From Gymnothorax reevesii (taxonomy: Eukaryota; Chordata; Actinopteri; Anguilliformes; Muraenidae), in the NCBI GenBank assembly GCA_029721435.1, contig CM056581.1:72898712-72962711 (forward strand): 64,000 bases of DNA, written 5' to 3'. Each line of letters begins with the position of its first letter. Position 1 is the first letter of the stretch. The translations under genes were made by a program, and so were the position numbers. Under the pieces are notes generated by a model, which ran no database searches, had not been told where the DNA came from, and saw only the letters and a list, made by a program, of their open reading frames with translations. Positions 10,206 to 21,520 of the stretch are shown here, in pieces.

Positions 10206-13200
10206 TGCTATGGTGTTCTGGGTGGTTGCTAGGGCGTTGCTAGGCAGTTGCTATGGTGTTTTGGGTGGTTGCTAGGGTGTTGCTAGGCAGTTGCTATGGT
10301 GTTCTGGATGGTTGCCAGGCGGTTGCTAAGGTGTTCTGGGTGGTTGCTAGGCGGTTGCTATGGTGTTCTGGGTGGTTGCTAGGCGTTTGCTATGGTGTTC
10401 TGGGTGGTTGCTAGGCGGTTGCTATGGTGTTCTGGGTGGTTGCTAGGGCGTTGCTAGGCAGTTGCTATGGTGTTCTGGGTGGTTGCTAGGGCGTTGCTAG
10501 GGGGTTTCCATGGTGTTCTGGGTGGTTGCTAGGGCGTTGCTAGGCAGTTACTATGGTGTTCTGGATGGTTGCTAGGCGGTTGCTATTGTGTTCTGGGTGG
10601 TTGCTAGGGCGTTGCTAGGCAGTTGCTATGGTGTTCCGGGTGGTTGCTTGGCTATAGCTATGGTGTTCTGGGTGGTTGCTAGGGCGTTGCTAGGCAGTTG
10701 CTATGGTGTTCCGGGTGGTTGCTAGGCGGTTGCTATGGTGTTCTGGGTGGTTGCTAGGGCCTTGCTAGGCGGTTGCTATGGTGTTCTGGGAGGTTGCTAG
10801 GGCATTGCTAGGCTGTTGCTATGGTGTTTTGGGTGGTTGCTAGGGTGTTGCTAGGCAGTTGCTATGGTGTTCTGGGTGGTTTTTAGGGTGTTGCTAGGCA
10901 GTTGCTATGGTGTTCTGGGTGGTTGCTAGGCGGTTGCTATGGTGTTCTGGGTGCTAGGGCGTTGCTAGGCAGTTGCTATGGTGTTTTGGGTGGTTGCTAG
11001 GTGGTTGCTATGGTGTTCTGGGTGGTTGCTTGGGCGTTGCTAGGCAGTTGCTATGGTGTTGTGGGTGGTTGCTAGGCGGTTGCTATGGTGTTCTGGGTGG
11101 TTGCTCGGGCGTTGCTAGGCAGTTGCTATGGTGTTCTTGGTGGTTGCCAGGCAGTTGCTATGGTGTTCTGGGTGGTTATTAGGCGGTTGCTATGGTGTTC
11201 TGGGGGGTTGCTAGGGCGTTGCTAGGCAGTTGCTATGGTGTTCTGGGTGGTTGCTAGGCGGTTGCTATGGTGTTCTGGGTGGTTGCTAGGGCATTGCTAG
11301 GCTGTTGCTATGGTGTTCTGGGTGGTTGCTAGGGCGTTGCTAGGCGGTTGCTATGGTGTTCTGGGTGGTTGTTAGGGTGTTGCTAGGCAGTTTCTATGGT
11401 GTTCTGGGTGGTTGCTAGGCGGTTGCTATGGTGTTCTGGGTGGTTGCTAGGGCGTTGCTAGGCAGTTGCTATGGTGTTTTGGGCGGTTGCTAGGTGGTTG
11501 CTATGGTGTTCTGGGTGGTTGCTAGGGCGTTGCTAGGCAGTTGCTATAGCGTTCTGGGTGGTTGCTAGGGCGTTGCTAGGCAGTTGCTGTGGTGTTCTGG
11601 GTGGTTGCTAGGGCGTTGCTAGGCAGTTGCTATGGTGTTCTGGGTGGTTGCTAGGCGGTTGCTATGGTGTTCTGGGTGGTTGCTATGAGGTTGCTATGGT
11701 GTTCTGGGTGGTTGCTAGGGTGTTGCTCGGCAGTTGCTATGGTGTTCTGGGTGGTTGCTAGGCGGTTGCTATGGTGTTCTGGGTGGTTGCTAGGGCGTTG
11801 CTAGGCAGTTGCTATGGTTTTTTGGGTGGTTGCTAGGGCGTTGCTTGGCAGTTGCTATGGTGTTCTAGATGGTTGCTAGGCGGTTGCTATGGTGTTCTGG
11901 GTGGTTGCTAGGGTGTTGCTTTGGTGTTCTGGGTGGTTGTTAGGCGGTTGCTATTGTGTTCTGGGTGGTAGCTAGGCGGTTGCTATGGTTTTCTGGGTGG
12001 TTGCTAGGTCGTTGCTAGGCAGTTGCTATGGTGCTCTGGGTGGTTGCTAGGGGGTTGCTATGGTGTTCTGGGTGGTTGCTAGGCGGTTGCTATGGTGTTC
12101 TGGGTGGTTGCTAGGGCGTTGCTAGGCAGTTGCTATGGTGTTCTGATGGTTGCTAGGCTGTTGCTATGGTGTTCTGGGTGGTTGCTAGGGCGTTGCTAGG
12201 TGGTTGCTATGGTGTTCTGGGTGGTTGTTAGGGTGTTGCTCGGCAGTTGCAATGGTGTTCTGGGTGGTGGCTAGGCGGGTGCTATGGTGTTCTGGGTGGT
12301 TGCTAGGGCGTTGGTAGGCAGTTGCTATGGTGTTTTGGGTGGTTTCTAGGTGGTTGCTGTGGTGTTGTGGGTGGTTGCTAGGGCGTTGCTAGGCAGTTGC
12401 TATGGTGTTCTGGGTGGTTGCTAGGCGGTTGCTATGGTGTTGTGGGTGGTTGCTAGGGCCTTGCTAGGCGGTTGCTATGGTGTTCTGGGAGGTTGCTAGG
12501 GGATTGCTAGGCTGTTGCTATGGTGATCTGGGTGGTTGCTAGGCGGTTGCTAGGCGGTTGCTATGGTGTTCTGGGTGGTTGTTAGGGTGTTGCTAGGCAG
12601 TTGCTATGGTGTTCTGGGGGGTTGCTAGGAGGGTGCTATGGTGTTCTGGGTGGTTGCTAGGGCGTTGCTAGGCAGTTGCTATGGTGTTTTGGGTGGGTGC
12701 TAGGTGGGTGCTATGGTGTTCTGGGTGGTTGCTAGGGCGTTGCTAGGCAGTTGCTATGGTGTTCTGGGTGGCTGCTAAGCGGTTGCTATGGTGTTCTGGG
12801 TGGTTGCTCGGGCGTTGCTAGGCAGTTGCTATGGTGTTCTGGGTGGTTGCTAGGCGGTTGCTATGGGGTTCTGGGTGTTTGCAAGGGCGTTCCTAGGCAG
12901 TTGCTATGGTGTTCTGGGTGGTTGCTAGGCGGTTGCCATGGTGTTCTGGGTGGTTGCTAGGGCGTTGCTAGGCGATTCCTATGGTGTTCTGTGTGGTTGC
13001 TAGGGCGTTGCTAGGTAGTTGCTATGGTGTTCTGGGTGGTTGCTAGGGGGTTGCTAAGGGGTTCTCGGTGGATGCTAGGGCGATGCTAGGCAGTTGCGAA
13101 GGTGTTTTGGGTGGTTGCTCGGCTGTTGCTATGGTGTTTTGGGTGGTTGCTAGGGCGTTGCTAGGCAGTTGCTTTGGTGTTCTGGGTGGTTGCTAGGCGA

Positions 13201-13731
13201 TTGCTATGGTGTTCTGGGTGGTTGCTAGGGCGTTGCTAGGCAGTTGCTATGGTGTTTTGGGTGGTTGCTAGGAGGTTGCTATAGTGTTCTGGGTGGTTGC
13301 TAGGGCGTTGCTAGGCAGTTGCTATGGTGTTCTGGGTGGTTGCTAGGCAGTTGCTATGGTGTTCTTGGTGGTTGTGAGGGCGTTGCTAGGCGGTTGCTAT
13401 GGTGTTTTGGGTGGTTGCTAGGGCGTTGCTAGGCAGTTCCTTTGGTGTTCTGAGTGGTTGCTTGGCGGTTGCTATGGTGTTCTGGGTGGTTGCTAGGGCG
13501 TTGCTTGGCAGTTGCTATCGTGTTCTGGGTGGTTGCTAGGCAGTTGCTATGGTGTTTTGGGTGGTTGCTAGGCGGTTGCTATGGTGTTCTGAATATTTGC
13601 TTGGGCATTGCTCGACAGTTGCTATGTTGTTCTTATTGTTGCTAGGGCGTTGATGTGTATTGTTTGGGGATCGAGTGAAAACTGGGAGAAGTAGTGAACC
13701 GTACGATTACGAAATTATTTGGAATATTAAC

Positions 13732-14304
13732 AAGGAAGGAAGGAGGGAAAGAAGGAACTAATGAGGGAAGTAAGGAAAGAAGGAATATAGGAAAAAAAGA
13801 AGGAAATCAAAGGAAGGCAGGAAAGAACAAAGGAAACTAGGCGAGGATGGATGGAAAGAAACAGAAGAATGACGGAAAGAAGGAAGTTAGGACGGAAGGA
13901 AAGGAAGAAGGGAAGAAGAAGGATTTTAGTAAAGATAGAAGGAAGGAAGGAAGGAAGTGAGGAAGAAGAAATGAAAAACAGAAGGAAAGAGAGAAGGAAG
14001 GAAAGAAAAAGTAAAGAAAGGAAGAGGGAAGGAAAGTGAGGGAAAGCAGAAAGAAGAAAGAAAGAAAGAAAAGAAGGATATGAAGGAATGGAAGAAGGCA
14101 TGATGGAAGGAAAGAAAAACTAAGGAAGGTAGGAAAGAAAATTGGTAGGGAGGAAGAATGGGAGGAAGGATGAAAGGCAGGATAGAAGGAAGTAAAGTAG
14201 GAAAGCAGGAACGAATAAAGGAAGGAAGGAACGAAGGAAAGAAATAGGAGGGAAAAAGAAAGAAGGAATGACAGAAAATAGAAGGAAGGAAAGCAGTAAG
14301 GAAG
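13732..14304 (+). repeat. Polypurine GGAA/GAAA tract, copy 2
   Basis: 573 bp, the same length as copies 1 and 5. Overlapping low-complexity frames on both strands (for example 13837-14316 reverse, 13851-14039 forward, Lys/Arg/Glu-rich) come from composition alone. Confidence 0.96.
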
Positions 14305-14604
14305 CTGTCGTCTCAAGAGAGCCAGATTGTAGTCTTACAGCCTGAGAAACTGACAGTTACAGCAGGTGGTCAGAACACCTGGCACAAGATTCCATTTGCT
14401 TAATGGCCCTATTGTGATGTCATAATGCCAATGTTAAGTCTATGGGGGGAAAAAATTTATAGTTTTATATTAATAACTCAAAAAGTATAAAAGTTACAAA
14501 GATGAAAAATACATTGCACAGGTGTCCTAAGTAAGACCTACGCAACGCAGTTTGAATGAAGTTTCTACGATAAACGGTTGAGGCCGCATTAAGTGTGTTA
14601 GAAG

Positions 14605-14631
14605 AATAATAATAATAATAATAATAATAAT
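14605..14631 (+). repeat. (AAT)9 microsatellite, copy 2
   Basis: Nine AAT units, followed directly by the first of three modules. Confidence 0.96.
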
Positions 14632-14785
14632 AAGAAGACCAGGATAACAATAGTGGGCATTTTCAATGCACACTAATAATAATAATAAGAAGACCAGGAT
14701 AACAATAGTGAGCATTTTCAATGCACACTAATAATAATAAGAAGAAGACCAGGATAACAATAGTGAGCATTTTCAATGCACACTA
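14632..14785 (+). repeat. Three tandem 44-nt modules separated by AAT
   Basis: Modules at 14632-14675, 14687-14730 and 14742-14785, each 44 nt, separated by 11-nt AAT-derived linkers. The first has GTGGGCATT where the others have GTGAGCATT. Confidence 0.95.
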
Positions 14786-14830
14786 ACTAGAAAATGTAAT
14801 TCCAGGGAATTACGTGTGCATTGAAAATGC
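14767..14830. other. Nested palindrome / foldback, copy 2
   Basis: Left arm 14767-14783 pairs exactly with 14814-14830 over 17 bp. Two more potential left arms lie in the upstream modules, so three alternative foldbacks compete for one right arm. Confidence 0.92.
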
Positions 14831-17699
14831 AAAGAGTAGTTGCATAAGGTGGAGTTTGTTACAAATCATTGCATTATGATATTGTTAGCTAGGTTTTTAG
14901 TAGGATAATTATGGTAGTGGTGAGGACTTTTATTTTGAAACATATATGGACTGAGGAAACAGTTTGCGGGAGTCATAGTTGATGACAACTGTCATATGAA
15001 AATTTTTAATAGTGAAATTTTTTAATAGTGAAGAATTGTAGAAAGGACTTCTATTTTGTGACAGGTTTGGGCAGAGGAAACAGTTGGCGGAAGTCATAGT
15101 AGAAAACAATCAGGAGTTGGAATGGCTGAACGGTTGATAAGTTGAGTAGCTAAAAAAGTTACATTATTTTATTTTATTTTGTCATAATGAGGACTCGCTG
15201 AAACTGTTGCTAGGTGGTTGCTATGGTGTTCTGTGTACTTGAGAGGGTGTTGCTCGGCAGCTGCTATGGTGTTCTGGGTGGTTGCTAGGGCCTTGCTAAG
15301 CGGTTGCTATGGTGTTCCGGGTGGTTGCTAGGCGGTTGCTGTGGTGTTCTGGATGGCTGGTAGGCAGTTGCTATGGTGTTCAAGTTGGTTGCTAAGGGGT
15401 TGCTAGGCGGTTGCTATGGTGTTCTGGGTGGTTGATAGGCAGTTGCTATGGTGTTCTCGGTGGTTGCTAGGCTGTTGCTATGGTGTTCTCGGTGGTTGCT
15501 AGGCTGTTGCTATGGTGTTCTGGGTGGTTGCTAGGGTGTTGCTAAGCAGTTGCTATGGTGTTCTGGGTGGTTGCTAGGGCGTCGCTCGGTGGTTTCTATG
15601 GTGTTCTAGGTGGTTGTTAAGGCGTTGCTAGGCAGTTGCTATGGTGTTTTGAGTGGTTGCTAGGGCGTTGCTAGGCGGTTGCTATGGTGTTCTGGGTGGT
15701 TGCTAGGGCCTTGCTAAGCGGTTGCTATGGTGTTCTGAGTGGTTGATAGGGCGTTGTTAGGTGATTGCTATGGTGTTCTTATTGGTTGCTAGGCGGTTGC
15801 TATGGCGTTCTGGGTGGTTGCTAGAGCGTTGCTATGGGGTTCTGGGTGGTTGCTAGGCGGTTGCTATGGCATTCTGGGTGGTTGCTAGGGCTTTGCTAAG
15901 CAGTTGTTATGATGTTCTGGGTGGTTGCTAGGGCGTTGCTAGGTGGTTGCTATGGTGTTCTGGGTGGTTGCTAGGGTGTTGCTATGCAGTTGCTATGGTG
16001 TTCTGGGTGGTTGCTAGGGCGTTGTTAGGTGGTTTCTATGGTGTTCTAGGTGGTTGCTAGGGCGTTCGCAGGCAGTTGCTATGGTGTTTTGAGTGGTTGC
16101 TAGGGCGTTGCTAGGTGGTTACTATGGTGTTCTGGGTGGTTGCTAGGGTGTTGCTATGCAGTTGCTATGGTGTTCTGGGTGGTTGCTAGGGCGTTGTTAG
16201 GTGGTTTCTATGGTGTTCTAGGTGGTTGCTAGGGCGTTGCTAGGCAGTTGCTATGGTGTTTTGAGTGGTTGCTAGGGCGTTGCTAGGCGGTTGCAATGGT
16301 GTTCTGGGTGGTTGCTAGGGCCTTGCTAAGTGGTTGCTATGGTGTTCTGAGTGGTTGATAGGGCGTTGCTAGGTGATTGCTATGGTGTTCTTGGTGGTTG
16401 CTAGGCGGTTGCTATGGCGTTCTGGGTGGTTGCTAGAGCGTTGCTATGGGGTTCTGGGTGGTTGCTATGCGGTTGCTATGTCATTCTGGGTGGTTGCTAG
16501 GGCTTTGCTAAGCAGTTGTTATGATGTTCTGGGTGGTTGCTAGGGCATTGCTAGGTGGTTGCTATGGTGTTCTGGGTGGTTGCTAGGGTGTTGCTAGGCA
16601 GTTGCTATGCTGTTCTGGGTGGTTCCTAGGCCGTTGCTATGGTGTTCTGGGTGGTTGCTTGGGCGTTGCTAGGCAGTTGCTATGGTGTTCTGGATGGATG
16701 CCTGGCGGTTGCTATGGTGTTCTGGGTGGTTGCTAGGGCCTTGCTAGGCAGTTGCTATGGTGTTCTGGGTGGTTGTTAGGGTGGTTGCTGTGGCGTTTTG
16801 GGTGGTTGCTAGGCCATTGCTAAGCAGTTTCTATGGTGTTCTGGGTGGTTGCTACGGCGTTGCTAGGCGGTTGCTATGGTGTTCTGGGTGGTTGCTAGGG
16901 TGTTGCTAGGCAAGTTGCTATGGTGATCTTGGTGGTTGATAGGCAGTTGCTATGGTGTTCTCGGTGGTTGCTAGGCCGTTGCTATGGTGTTCTGGGTGGT
17001 TGCTAGGTGGTTGCTATGGTGTTCTGGGTGGTTGCTAGGGTGTTGCTATGCAGTTGCTATGGTGTTCTGGGTGGTTGCTAGGGCGTTGTTAGGTGGTTTC
17101 TATGGTGTTCTAGGTGGTTGCTAGGGCGTTGCTAGGCAGTTGCTATGGTGTTTTGAGTGGTTGCTAAGGCGTTGCTAGGCGGTTGCTATGGTGTTCTGGG
17201 TGGTTGCTAGGGCCCTGCAAAGCGGTTGCTATGGTGTTCTGAGTGGTTGATAGGGCGTTGCTAGGTGATTGCTTTGGTGTTCTGGGTGGTTGCTAGGCGG
17301 TTGCTATGGCGTTCTGGGTGGTTGCTAGAGCATTGCTATGGGGTTCTGGGTGGTTGCTAGGCAGTTGCTATGGCATTCTGTGTGGTTGCTAGGGCTTTGC
17401 TAAGCAGTTGTTATGATGTTCTGGGTGGTTGCTAGGGCGTTGCTAGGTGGTTGCTATGGTGTTCTGGGTGGTTGCTAGGGTGTTGCTAGGCAGTTGCTAT
17501 GCTGTTCTGGGTGGTTCCTAGGCCGTTGCTATGGTGTTCTGGGTGGTTGCTAGGGCGTTGCTAGGCAGTTGCTATGGTGTTCTGGGTGGTTGTTAGAGTG
17601 GTTGCTGTGGCGTTTTGGGTGGTTGCTAGGCCATTGCTAATCAGTTTCTATGGTGTTCTGGGTGGTTGCTACGGCGTTGCTAGGCGGTTGCTATGGTGT

Positions 17700-20600
17700 T
17701 CTGGGTGGTTGCTAGGGTGTTGCTAGGCAAGTTGCTATGGTGTTCTGGGTGGTTGCTAGGTGGTTGCTATGGTGTTCTGGGTGGTTGCTAGGGCGTTGCT
17801 AGGCGGTTGCTATGGTGTTCTGGGTGGTTGCTCGGGCGTTGCTAGGCGGTTGCTATGGCGTTCTGGGTGGTTGCTAGGGCGTTGCTATGGTGTTCTGGGT
17901 GGTTGCTAGGGCGTTGCTAGGCAGTTGCTATGGTGTTCTGGATGTTTGCTAGGCGGTTGCTATGGTGTTCTGGGTGGTTGCTTGGGTGTTGCTATGGTGT
18001 GCTGGGTGGTTGTTAGGGGGTTGCTTTGGTGTTCTGGGTGGTTGCGAGGCGGTTCATATGGTTTTCTGGGTGGTAGCTAGGCGGTTGCTATGGTGTTCTG
18101 GGTGGTTGCAAGGTCGTTGCTAGGCAGTTGTTATGGTGTTCTGGGTGGTTGCTAGGCGGTTGCTATGGTGTTCTGGGTGGTTGCTAGGCGGTTGCTATGG
18201 TGTTCTGGGTGGTTGATAGGCCGTTGCTAGGCAGTTGCTATGGTGTTCTGGGTGGTTGTTAGGCGGTTGCTATGGTGTTCTGGGTGGTTGATAGGCCGTT
18301 GCTAGGCAGTTGTTATGGTGTTCTGTGTGGTTGCTATGGCGTTGCTAGGCAGTTGCTATTGTGTTCTGGGTGGTTGATAGGCCGTTGCTAGGCAGTTGCT
18401 ATGGTGTTCTGGGTGGTTGTTAGGGTGGTTGCTATGGCGTTCTGGGTGGTTGCTAGGGCATTGCTAAGCAGTTGGTATGGTGTTCTGGGTGGTTGCCACG
18501 GCATTGCCAGGCGGTTGCTATGGTGTTCTGGGTGGTTGCTAGGGTGTTGCTAGGCAGTTGCTATGGTGTTCTGGGTGGTTGCTAGGCGGTTGCTATGGTG
18601 TTCTGGGTGGTTGCTAGGGCCTTGCTAGGCGGTTGCTATGGTGTTCTGGGAGGTTGCTATGGCGTTGCTAGGCAGTTGCTATTGTGTTCTGGGTGGTTGA
18701 TAGGCCGTTGCTAGGCAGTTGCTATGGTGTTCTGGGTGGTTGTTAGGGTGGTTGCTATGGCGTTCTGGGTGGTTGCTAGGGCATTGCTAAGCAGTTGGTA
18801 TGGTGTTCTGGGTGGTTGCCACGGCATTGCCAGGCGGTTGCTATGGTGTTCTGGGTGGTTGCTAGGGTGTTGCTAGGCAGTTGCTATGGTGTTCTGGCTG
18901 GTTGCTAGGTGGTTGCTATGATGTTCTGGCTGGTTGCTAGGGCGTTGCTAGGCGGTTGCTATGGTGTTCTGGGTGGTTGCTCGGGCGTTGCTAGGCGGTT
19001 GCTATGGTGTACTGGGTGGTTGCTAGGGCGTTGCTATGGTATTGTGGGTGGTTGCTAGGGCGTTGGTAGGCTGTTGCTATGGTGTTCTGGATGGTTGCTA
19101 GGCGGTTGCTGTGGTGTTCTGGGTGGTTGCTAGGGTGTTGCTATGGTGTTCTGGGTGGTTGTTAGGCGGTTGCTCTGGTGTTCTGGGTGGTTGCTAGGCG
19201 GTTGCTATGGTGTTCTGGGTGGTAGCAAGGCAGTTGCAATGGTGTTCTGGGTGGTTGCTAGATCATTGCTAGGTAGTTGCTATGGTGATCTGTGTTGTTG
19301 CTAGGCGGTTGCTATGGTGTTCTGGGTGGTTGCTAGGCGGTTGCTATGGGGTTCTGGGTGGGTGCTAGGGCGGTGCTAGGCAGTTGCTATGGTGGTCTGA
19401 GGGTTGCTAGGCGGTTGCTATGGTGTTCTTGGTGGTTGCTAGGGCGTTGCTAGGCAGTTGCTATGGTGTTCTGGGTGGTTGCTAGGGCGTTGCTATGGTG
19501 TTCTGGGTGGTAGCTAGGCGGTTGCTATTGTGTTCTGGGTGGTTGCTAGGCGGTTGCTATGGGGGTCTGGGTGGGTGCTAGGGCGTTGCTAGGCAGTTGC
19601 TTTGGTGTGGTGGGTGGTTGCTAGGCGGTTGCTGTGGTGTTCTGGGAGGTTGCTAGGGCATTGCTAGGCAGTTGCTATGGTGTTCTGGGTGGTTGCTAGG
19701 GCCTTGCTAGGGGGTTGCTATGGTGTTCTGGGAGGTTGCTAGGGCATTGCTAGGCTGTTGCTATGGTGTTCTGGGTGGTTGCTAGGGCGTTGCTAGGCGG
19801 TTGCTATGGTGTTCTGGGTGGTTGTTAGGGTGTTGCTAGGCAGTTGCTATGGTGTTCTGGGTGGTTGCTAGGCGGTTGCTATGGTGTTCTGGGTGGTTGC
19901 TAGGGCGTTGCTAGGCAGTTGCTATGGTGTTTTGGGTGGTTGCTAGGTGGTTGCTATGGTGTTCTGGGTGGTTGCTTGGGCGTTGCTAGGCAGTTGCTCT
20001 GGTGTTCTGGGTGGTTGCTAGGCGGTTGCTATGGTGCTCTGGGTGGTTGCTAGGGCGTTGCTAGGCGGTTGCTATGGTGTTTTGGGTGGTTGCTAGGTGG
20101 TTGCTATGGTGTTCTGGGTGGTTGCTTGGGCGTTGCTAGGCAGTTGCTATGGTGTTCTGGGTGGTTGCTAGGCGGTTGCTATGGTGTTCTGGGTGGTTGC
20201 TCGGGCGTTGCTAGGCAGTTGCTATGGTGTTCTTGGTGGTTGCTAGGCGGTTGCTATGGTGTTCTGGGTGGTTGCTAGGCGTTTGCTATGGTGTTCTGGG
20301 TGGTTGCTGGGGCGTTGCTAGGCAGTTGCTATGGTGTTCTGGGTGGTTGCTAGGCGGTTGCTATGGTGTTCTGGGTGGTTGCTAGGGCATTGCTAGGCTG
20401 TTGCTATGGTGTTCTGGGTGGTTGCTAGGGCGTTGCTAGGCGGTTGCTATGGTGTTCTGGGTGGTTGCTAGGGCGTTGCTAGGCAGTTGCTATGGGGTTC
20501 TGGGGGGTTGCTAGGGGGTTGCTATGGTGTTCTGGGTGGTTGCTAGGGCGTTGCTAGGCAGTTGCTATAGCGTTCTGGGTGGTTGCTAGGGCGTTGCTAG

Positions 20601-21520
20601 GCAGTTGCTGTGGTGTTCTGGGTGGTTGCTAGGGCGTTGCTAGGCAGTTGCTATGGTGTTCTGGGTGGTTGCTAGGCGGTTGCTATGGTGTTCTGGGGGG
20701 TTGCTAGGCGGTTGCTTTGGTGTTGTGGGTGGTTGCTAGGGCGTTGCTAGGCAGTTGCTATGGTGTTCTGGGTGGTTGCTAGGGGGTTGCTATGGTGTTC
20801 TGAGTGGTTGCTAAGGCGTTGCTAGGTAGATGCTTTCGTATTCTGAGTGGTTGCTAGGTGGTTGCTATGGTGTTCTGGGTGGTTGCTAGGGCGTTGCTAG
20901 GCAGTTGCTATGGTCTTCTGGGTGGTTGCTAGGTGGTTGCTATGGTGTTCTGGGTGGTTGGTAGGCAGTTGCTATTGTGTTCTGGGTGGTTGCTAGGGCG
21001 TTGCTAGGCAGTTGCTATGGTGTTCTGGGTGGTTGCTAGGCGGGTGGTATGGTGTTCTGGGTGGTTGCTAGGCGGTTGCTATGGTGTTCTGGGTGGTTGC
21101 TAGGGCGTTGCTAGGCAGTTGCTATGGTGTTCTGGGTGGTTGCTAGGCGGTTGCTATGGTGTTCTGGGTGGTTGCTAGGGCATTGCTAGGCTGTTGCTAT
21201 GGTGTTCTGGGTGGTTGCTAGGGCGTTGCTAGGCGGTTGCTATGGTGTTCTGGGTGGTTGTTAGGGTGTTGCTAGGCAGTTGCTATGGTGTTCTGGGTGG
21301 TTGCTAGGCGGTTGCTATGGTGTTCTGGGTGGTTGCTAGGTGGTTGCTATGGTGTTCTGGGTGGTTGCTAGGGCGTTGCTAGGCAGTTGCTATAGCGTTC
21401 TGGGTGGTTGCTAGGGCGTTGCTAGGCAGTTGCTAAGGTGTTCTGGGTGGTTGCTAGGGCGTTGCTAGGCAGTTGCTATGGTGTTCTGGGTGATTGCTAG
21501 GCGGTTGCTATGGTGTTCTG
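17700..21520 (+). repeat. 3.8-kb higher-order unit, left copy
   Basis: Rare variants occur in the same order as in the next unit: GGTTCATATGG (18051), CCACGGCATTGCCAGG (about 18815), GATCATTGCTAGG (19261), ATAGCG (20568 and 21393). Offsets are 3,741 bp in the left part and 3,847-3,858 bp in the right part, so one or more units were gained between. Confidence 0.8.

Larger units (their letters stand above)
3704..13652 (+). repeat. GT-rich minisatellite array 2
   Basis: Nearly 10 kb of 32- and 43-bp units with many shortened variants, for example a 696-bp-spaced pair of GTTGCTAGTGTTCTGCG junctions at 6478 and 7174. It includes a 1.65-kb tandem duplication (see separate entries). The first 2.6 kb after the spacer resembles the start of array 5 (30321 onward), with the same GAGGGTGTTGCTAAGCAG start. 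The last kilobase resembles the end of array 5 (about 32.8-33.66 kb). No gene-like sequence was seen anywhere in it. Confidence 0.97.
13653..15205 (+). repeat. Composite spacer, copy 2
   Basis: Lead-in 13653-13731, polypurine 13732-14304, AT-rich segment, (AAT)9, three 44-nt modules, palindrome, tail. Its left half shares GCTGTCGTCTCAAG and GGAAGTTAGGA with copy 5. Its tail is intermediate: TGCATAAGGTGG as in copies 5-9 but TTTGTTACAAATC as in copies 1, 3 and 4. Its right junction (GCTGAAACTGTTGCTAGGTGG) is its own variant. Confidence 0.93.

Noticed and set aside
14767..14830. Rho-independent terminator or microRNA precursor
   Set aside because: The stem is only 17 bp with a long loop containing its own palindrome, is AT-rich and has no U-run after it. 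It is better described as a foldback next to a microsatellite.
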